64,000 nucleotides of DNA from Bradyrhizobium diazoefficiens (GTDB lineage Bacteria; Pseudomonadota; Alphaproteobacteria; Rhizobiales; Xanthobacteraceae), in the NCBI RefSeq assembly GCF_018129965.1, contig NZ_JAFCKW010000008.1:1-64000 (forward strand). Reading direction: 5' to 3'. Position numbers and translations under genes: made by a program. The notes beneath the pieces are model-generated. The model had not been told where the DNA came from and ran no database searches. It worked only from the letters and a program-made list of their open reading frames with translations. Position 1 is the first letter of the stretch; each line of letters begins with the position of its first letter. Shown in pieces: positions 24,607 through 33,600 of the stretch.

Positions 24607-27600
24607 TTGAATTACGCTGGCAAATTTGACGCCGCGCTCTCCTTGGATGGCCAGGGTTTCCGCACGCCTGCCGATGGCCATGTCGATGCCTTTACTGCGA
24701 AGGCACACGGGCATGTCCCCGACGGCGCGATCGTCGTTCCCGACGCGAACCTGATCTTCAACGGCGCATTCAAGCGCGCAGGTGTCGATCTCGTGCTGTC
24801 TCACGACAGCCACGAGTTCGTCGTTCACGATTATTTCAGGGGCGACAAGCGCGCGGCGCTTGCATCGCCCGATGGCGCCCATCTCACCGGCGACATCGTC
24901 AATGCGCTCACCGGTCATGTGCAATATGCGCAGGCTGCCGGCGGCATCGCCGCCGCTCAGGTCATCGGCCACGTCACCAAGCTGTCCGGCAGCGCGATGG
25001 CCGTCCGCAACGGCGTCTCCGTCATCCTGAACAACGGCGACAACGTCGAGAAGGGCGACGTGGTCTCGACCGGCGGCGACACGACGCTCGGCATCACTTT
25101 CATCGACGGCACCGTGTTCGGCCTGTCCTCCAATGCGCGGATGGTGCTGAACGAGATGGTCTACGACCCCAACGGGTCGAGCAATTCCTCGCTGCTCAGC
25201 CTGGTCGCCGGCACCATCACCTTCGTCGCCGGCGAGACCGCCAAGCACGGCGACATGAAGATCGACACGCCGGTTGCCACGATGGGCATCCGCGGCACGG
25301 CGGTGCTGACCCAGATCAATTTCGTCGTTCCCGCCGGCGGCGGCGATCCGCAGCCGCAGGCGAGCTTCCAGGTGCTGGTCGAGCCGAACGGCACGACCGG
25401 CTCCTACATCCTGTTCGACAAGGTCACGCTGCTGCCGATCGCGACGGTCAACCAGGCCGGCCAGATGATCCAGATCAGCGGCGGCAACGTCTCGATCACC
25501 AATGCGCTGATGTCGCCGGACATTCAGAAGCTGATCAGCGACGTCTTCACGCTGAAGTTCACCGACAACAACAGCAACACCAAGCTGACCACGAACTTCA
25601 CCGACACGATCACGCCGACCAGCGACGGTCTGGTGTTCAAGACACAGGGCGGCTACACCGCCACCGCGGTCTACACGAACACCAATCAGCAGGGATCGGA
25701 TACCGGCCACAATCCGTCGACCAGCAACCGCGTTCCCGGCCCGCCCGATGCGCGCAGCCTCGATGCCAGCGGCCACGTGACGTCGGCATTCGCGCTGACC
25801 GAGCGCGCGGACAAGACCGGCGACACCGTGGATTCCGATACGGTCTCCGGCCGGATCACCTTCGTCGATCAAAACATCGGCGATCGCCCGACGGTCAGCG
25901 TCAATCTCGCCGGCGCGCCGAACTACGTCTACAAGAGCGCCGGCCAGCAGGACGTCACCGGCTCGCTCACCGATCTGCAGAAGCAGGACATCGCCGCGAC
26001 TCAGATCCAGATCCACGTCGTCCCGGAAGCCGCCAACAACAACAACGGCTCGGCGGTCTGGACCTATACGATTCCGGACAACGTCTTCGACTTCCTCGCG
26101 GCCGGCGAAACGCTGACGCTGACCTACATGGTCCGCGTCGACAACAATTTCTCGGTCAGCCCCGAGACCACGTTCATCCCGATCACGATCACGATCACGG
26201 GGACGAACGACAAGCCGGTGATCACCACCAGCGTGCCGGTCATCAGCTTCGAAGGTGGCACCAGCGTGCCGGGTGGCCCGCTCGCCAGCCACGAGCCGAC
26301 GACGGGTACGCTGAGCTTCGACGACGTCGATCTCACCGACACGCATACCGTGTCGGTGGCGCTGACCAGTGCGACACTGCCGGGTGGCACCGTTCCGCCC
26401 GGCCCGCTCGCGGCGTTCCAGAACGCGATGTCGGTCGCGATCGCGGCGGGCGCCGACAGCACCGGGGACGGCACCGGCACCATCAATTGGTCGCTCGCCG
26501 ATCTGCCGGTCTATCTCGCGGACTTCATTCCGAAGGGCGAAGTGCTGACGCTCGTCTACACCGTGACGCTCAAGGATTCGCAAGGTGCGACCTCGCAGCA
26601 GACCATCACCGTCACGATCAAGGGAACCGACGCGCCTGCGGTGGTGTGGATCGCGACCGACAAGGCCGGCGCGCCCTCGGGCGGGCTCTGGACGGATGCG
26701 GCGAACTGGGAAACCGGCGCGGTCCCGACCATCAACGACGACGTCATCGTCATCACCGATCAGTTGCACGGCCTGACGCCGTCCTATCCGGTGACGATCA
26801 ACGCGGCCGCCTACGCCAAGTCGATCACGATGAACGACTTTGGCGGTCCGCCGCCGAAAGTGATCAACCAGAACTCGCTGACGATTTCTGGCGCGCTCAA
26901 CATGAGCGCCGATTCGATCTTTTTCAACGCCGCATCCGGCACGATGTCGGTCGGCGGCAAGGCCGAGATCCTGAATACGGCCGTCTTCAACAATGCCGGC
27001 TATCTGACGCTCCAGGGCGGCGGTGATTTCGCTGTCGGTACGACAATCACCAATTCCGGCACCATCGAGCTGTTCGGCGGCACGCTGAAGACGCTCGCCA
27101 CGATCCACAATGCCGGCGGCACGCTGAAGGCCGACGCCGGCACGACGTTGATCGTCGATACCGCGACCGTCGACGGTGGCACCGTCACTATTCTGGGCAC
27201 CCTGGAACTCGACGGCACCAGTCTGATCGAAAACGGCACGCTGAACAATTCCGGCACGGTCAACGTCAAGGGCACGGCCGAATTCGCCCACGAGACCGTC
27301 TCCAACACCGCGACCGGTCTGATCAAGGTGCTGGCAAATGGCTGGCTGACGATCGATAAAAGTTCTGGCGTCACCAACGCCGGCAATGTCACGGTCGATG
27401 CGACCGGCAAGCTGACGGTCAACGGCGCGACGATCAGCGGCGCGGGCACGGTCACGGACAACGGCGAGATCGACCTCACCGGCAATGCCATTCTCAGCGG
27501 CGGCACGCTGAAGAACAACGCGACCGTCAAGGTCAGCGGTGCCGGAAATGCGCTCCATAACGAGGCGGTCACCAACATTCCGACCGGCACGATCGAGGTT

Positions 27601-30600
27601 CTGGCCAACGGCGCGTTGATCATCGATCAGGGGTCGGTGGTCACCAACACCGGCAACGTCACGGTCGATGCGACCGGCAAGCTGACGGTCAACGGCGCGA
27701 CGATCAGCGGCGCGGGCACGGTCACGGACGGCGGCGAGATCGACCTCACCGGCAATGCCGTTCTGAGCGGCGGCACGCTGAAGAACAACGCGACCTTCAA
27801 GGTCAACGGTGCCGGAAATGCGCTCCATAACGAGTCGGTCGCCAACATTTCGACCGGCACGATCGAAGTGCTGGCCAACGGCGCGTTGATCATCGATCAG
27901 GGGTCGGTGGTCACCAACACCGGCAACGTCACGGTCGATGCGACCGGCAAGCTGACGGTCAACGGCGCGACGATCAGCGGCGCGGGCACAGTTACGGACA
28001 ACGGCGAGATCGACCTCACCGGCAATGCCGTTCTGAGCGGCGGCACGCTGAAGAACAATGCGACCTTCAAGGTCAACGGTGCCGGAAATGCGCTCCATAA
28101 TGAGTCGGTCGCCAACGCCGCGACCGGCACGATCGAAGTGCTGGCCAACGGCGCGTTGATCATCGACCAGGGGTCGGTGGTCACCAACACCGGCAACGTC
28201 ACGGTTGATGCCTCCGGCAAGCTGACGGTCAACGGCGCGACGATCAGCGGCGCGGGTGCGGTCACGGACGGCGGCGAGATCGACCTCACCGGCAATGCCG
28301 TTCTCAGCGGCGGCACGCTGAAGAACAACGCGACCATCAAGGTCAGCGGCACCGGCAACGCGCTGGACAATGAGTCGGTTACCAACGCCGCGACCGGCAC
28401 GATCGAGGTTTTGGCGAACGGTGCTCTGATCGTCGACCAGGGCTCGGTGGTCACCAACACCGGCAATGTCACGGTCGATGCGACCGGCAAGCTGACGGTC
28501 AACGGCGCCACGATCAGCGGCGCGGGCACGGTTACGGACAACGGCGAGATCGACCTCACCGGCAATGCCATTCTCAGCGGCGGCACGCTGAAGAACAACG
28601 CGACCGTCAAGGTCAGCGGTGCCGGAAATGCGCTCCATAACGAGGCGGTCACCAACATTCCGACCGGCACGATCGAAGTGCTGGCCAACGGCGCGTTGAT
28701 CATCGATCAGGGGTCGGTGGTCACCAACACCGGCAACGTCACGGTCGATGCGACCGGCAAGCTGACGGTCAACGGCGCGACGATCAGCGGCGCGGGCACG
28801 GTTACGGACAACGGCGAGATCGACCTCACCGGCAATGCCGTTCTGAGCGGCGGCACGCTGAAGAACAACGCGACCGTCAAGGTTAGCGGCACCGGCAACG
28901 CGCTGGACAATCAGGCGGTCACCAACGCCGCGACCGGCACGATCGAGGTTCTGGCGAACGGCGCTCTGATTGTCGACCAGGGCTCGGTGGTCACCAACAC
29001 CGGCAATGTCACGGTCGATGCGACCGGCAAGCTGACGGTCAACGGCGCCACGATCAGCGGCGCGGGCACGGTCACGGACAACGGCGAGATCGACCTCACC
29101 GGCAATGCCGTTCTCAGCGGCGGCACGCTGAAGAACAACGCCTCGGTCAAGGTGAGCGGCACCGGCAACGCGCTGGACAATGAGGCGGTTACCAACGCCG
29201 CGACCGGCACGATCGAGGTTCTGGCGAACGGCACGTTGATCATCGACCAGAGCTCGGTGGTCACCAACACCGGGAACCTCACCGTTGATGCCACCGGCAA
29301 GCTGACGCTCGACGATGCCACGATCACCGGCGGCACCATCAACGGCAGCGGCACTATCGACGTCACCGGGGCCAGCAAGATCGACGGCGGCGCGACACTG
29401 AGCACGAGCATCGTCATCGTCAATGCCCAGCTGACGCTGGACGGCATGACGGTGTCGGGTTCGACGATCACGGACAAGTCCGGCATTGTGCTCGCCAACA
29501 CCGTTCAGCTCAAGGACGGCGCGACGATCCAGGGCGCCTCCGCGGCGTCGCCCGGTGCGATCACCAACAACGGCACGCTGGAAATCGCCGGCGCCGCGAC
29601 TCTGCTCAACGACGTCGTGACCAATGCTGGCACGGTGAAGGTCGACGACGGACAGACGCTGACGCTGTCCGGCACGGAGATCTCGGGCGGTACCATCAAC
29701 AATTACAGCGGTGCCCTCGGCGGCGCGATCGACGTCACCGGCGATAGCAAGATCGACGGCAACGCGACGCTGAATCAGGGTGCGGTGACGGTCGAGAGCG
29801 CCACCACCCTGACCTTCGGCGATGCGACCGTTGCGGGCGCCGCGATCACAAATCACGGCGCCGTCAAGATCGAGACAGGCAAGAAACTGACGGCGAACGG
29901 CGCGAGCCTGACCGGCGGAACGCTCACCGTCGCCGGTACCTTGGACTCGACCGGCACGACCACGGTCACCAACGCGTCGATCACCAACAACGGCCTGATC
30001 GAGGCGATGGGCGGCCTGCTGACGCTTGCCGCCACGACCTCCGCCAGCATCGCCAATGCCGGCACGCTGCAGGCGAATGGCGCCGAGCTCGACATCAACG
30101 GCGAGGCCGTCACCAACACCGGCACGCTGGCCGCGATCAATGACGGCACGCTGAAGCTGATCGGGATGACTGTGACCAACACCGTCGGCACGGTCTCGGT
30201 CGAGTCTGGCTCGACGCTCGATCTGCAGGGCGCGACCATCGACGGCGGCACGGTGACGATTGCGGGCATCCTGGAATCGACCGGCACTAGCGCCATCGAT
30301 AACAGCAACATCACCAATACCGGCACGATTACGGTCACCAGCGGCGCACTGACGATCGATCCCGCCGTGCTCCACACCTTCACCAATCATTATCTGGTCC
30401 AGGCCAGCGGCGGCGAGCTCGACCTCGTCAGTGAAGACGTCGTCAACACCGCCGACATCAAGGCGATCAACGGCGGTACGCTGAAATTTACGAGCCTCAC
30501 CGTCACCAACGGCGGCGGAACCATCACGGTCGACGCCACGTCGAGGCTTTATCTGTCAGCCGTGACCGTCAACGGCGGCAGCCTGAACAATTCGGGCAAT

Positions 30601-33600
30601 CTCTACGGCGTCTCCGGTCCCAACACGATCTCGGCTGCGGTCACCAACACCGGCACCATCGAAGTGCAAGCCGGTACGCTGAACATCTCCGGCGGCCTCA
30701 GCGGCGGCGGCTTGGCGATCATCGACGATGGTGCCACGCTCGAGCTGGTGGGCGCGACGGCGCAAACCGTGACCTTCGCCGGCGGAACCGATACCCTCCA
30801 GCTCGACAAGGTCGCAGGCAAGAGCTTTACCGGCACCATCGCCGGCCAGTCGTCGGGTGGCGGCACGTTTGCGATCACGGGCGATGCCGACATCACGACC
30901 TCGAGCGGCGACGCGCTCGACTTCACGGCCTCGGGCGGGTCGCTGGCCACGCCCGCCGATATCGTTCTGACGCCGGCGGGAACGCTGACCGGCGCAGCCA
31001 ATGGCGTCGTCGTCACCCAGAACGGCGTCGGCAATATCTCTCTGACGGCGACCGGCAACATCAAGGGTCTTGCCGGCAACGGCATCACGCTGCGCGACAG
31101 CGCCACCGGCTACGGCGATATCACGGTCAAGGATCTCACCGGCAAGGCAACCGGCACCGGCGCGAATTCGGTCGGTGTCCTGGTCGAGAATTTGAACGAC
31201 GCAAATGGCGGCGACATCTCCATCACGCAACTCGGCGGAGCTGTTGGCGGGGCCTACGGTATCGACGCGACCACGCAGGGCAATGGCGACATCACCATCG
31301 ATGCCGGCGGCACGATCACGGGAAGCTCGATCTACGGCCTCCGCGCGCGCAGCTATGGTGGCGGCAGCGAGACCGTCACGACCGAGGCCGGCAGCGTCGT
31401 CACCTCGGGTAGCTCCGGCATCATCGCCGTCAACCGGGCGATCTCGCTCAATGCGTCGAACCACAGCACCATCACCGTCAATGCCTACGGTACGATCAAT
31501 TCCGGCAGCAGCCTGAACCAGAGCGGCAATTCACCCGCGGGCATCCAGGCCGGCTATACCGGGGCCGTGACCGGGGCCAGCGCCAATACCGACGTCGACG
31601 GCACCGTCGTCGTCAACAACCACGCCAACATCACTGCCGCCGGCGGCGAGGGAATCGAGGCCTACAATTACGGCAATGGGAACGTCACGGTGAGCGATGG
31701 CGCCGGCACCACCGTCACCGGTGCCCAGATGGGCATTCGAGCCCTGGCGCTGAGCGGTGTGACCGGAAATGTCAGCATTTCGCTCGACGCCAACGCGTCG
31801 GTGAAGGGGACGGCAGGCTATGGCCTGCAGGCCTACAGCATCGATCAGGGCAATATCAGCGTCACGCTGTCCTCTGGCGACACCATCACATCGGGCAGTT
31901 CGGGGATCATCGCGGTCAACGAGGCCGTGGCCATTGCCAGCGGCGTGAACAGCACGATCCACGTCACCGCCCATGGCACCATCCATTCGGGCTCGACGTC
32001 GAACATCAGCGGCACGACGCCTGGCGGCATCGTCGCCGGCTATAATCCGAACGGCGACAGCATCTTCTCCAACCATGTCCGTGGCGACGTCACCGTGGAG
32101 AGCGATGCGACGATCACTGCGGATGCGGGCTATGGCATCGAGGCCTTCACCTGGGGCATCGGCGGCGTCACCGTGACGGCCGGCGCGACCTCGGACATCA
32201 CCGCTGCCGGCATCGCGATCGCCGCCTTCGATCATGGCCACGGCGATGTCAGCGTCACCAATGAAGGCTCCGCGACCGGGTCGGTCGGCCTGTCTGCTTT
32301 CGCCAATGGCGGCGGCAATGTCACCATCGTCAATGACGGAGATCTCACCGGCACCGCCTCTTACGGCATCGAGGTCGCCCAGAACGCTTCGAATGCGACT
32401 GGCTCGACACACGTGACCAACACCGGCTCGGTCGTGGGCGCCAATGGCCAGGCCGCGATCCACATCCAGGAGAACACGACCGGCTCCGCACTGATCGACA
32501 ATTCCGGCACGATCGGGCCCAACGATTCCAGTACCGTCGTGTCGACGACCTCCGCGATCTATGAGAGCGGCGGCGCCATCTCCATCAACAACACCGGCGA
32601 GATCAACGGCAATATCTCGGTCGCGACCGCCACTTTCAACAACAAGGCTGGCGGCACCTGGACGGTGGCCGGCACCAGCGTGTTCGGCAACGCGTCATCG
32701 ATCGTCAACCACGGCGATATCGATCTGCACGGGGCCTCGATTTCCGGAACCGGACTGAGCATCGAGAACGACAGCCACATCAACAGCTACGGCACGGCGT
32801 CGATCTCCGGTACCGTTGTCAACACCGCGACGATCGAGGTCCATGACGGGGCCCTGACGCTGTTCGGCTCGCTGTCCGGTACGGGCTCCGTGACCGTCGA
32901 TGCCGGCGCTCTGCTGGAACTCGAGGGCACCGTCTCGCAGACGATCGCGCTTCATGGCGACGGCGCCGCGCTTCAGATCGATACCGCAACCTTCGCCGGA
33001 TCGATCGCGGAACTGTCTGCCAACGACAAGATCGACCTCTCGACCATCAAGTACGGGCTCGGCACCAGCGCGGTGTATGTCGCCAATGCCGATGCCGCTA
33101 CGGGCGGTGTGCTGACCGTCACCGATGCCGATGGCAATCATATCAGCCTCACCCTGACGGGTGCCGACTACAGCAATTATCATTTCGCCGGCAGCGATGA
33201 CGGCAGCGGCCACACGCTGATCACGATCAACGCGAACGACGATGCGCCCGTGTTCGACACCGCCACAGCCAAGCTGACCGCGAGCGTCTCCGAACAGCCG
33301 AACACCACGGGCGACGCCTCCACACTCGACCCGACGCCGGCCGCGACCGGCTCGATCGACTTCAAGGACGTGGACCTGACCGACTTGCCGACGGTAACGA
33401 ACGTCCATCAGGTCACGACTTCGCTTGCTGCAGACGGCACCACCGACCTCACCGCCTCGCTGACGCCAGGCGAGATCGCGGCGTTGCAGAACGCGCTGAC
33501 TTATCAGCAGACCGGCAAGAACAACGGAACCGTCACCTGGCACTATTCGGTCGCCGACAACGCGCTCGATTTCCTCGCCAAGGGCCAGACCGCGACAGTG

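Noticed and set aside
24967..25311. FecR domain as an anti-sigma regulator of iron uptake.
   Set aside because: It sits inside a giant secreted adhesin, with no sigma factor or TonB receptor beside it.
27382..29271. Regular tandem repeats as a possible CRISPR array.
   Set aside because: The 270-bp unit is coding, has no short repeat-spacer alternation and no cas genes nearby.
24577..30390. A 1,937-residue open frame antisense to the adhesin gene.
   Set aside because: It mirrors the sense repeats and GC-rich codon pattern, is full of Asp/Arg/Ala low-complexity, and lacks any domain; a shadow of the sense gene.
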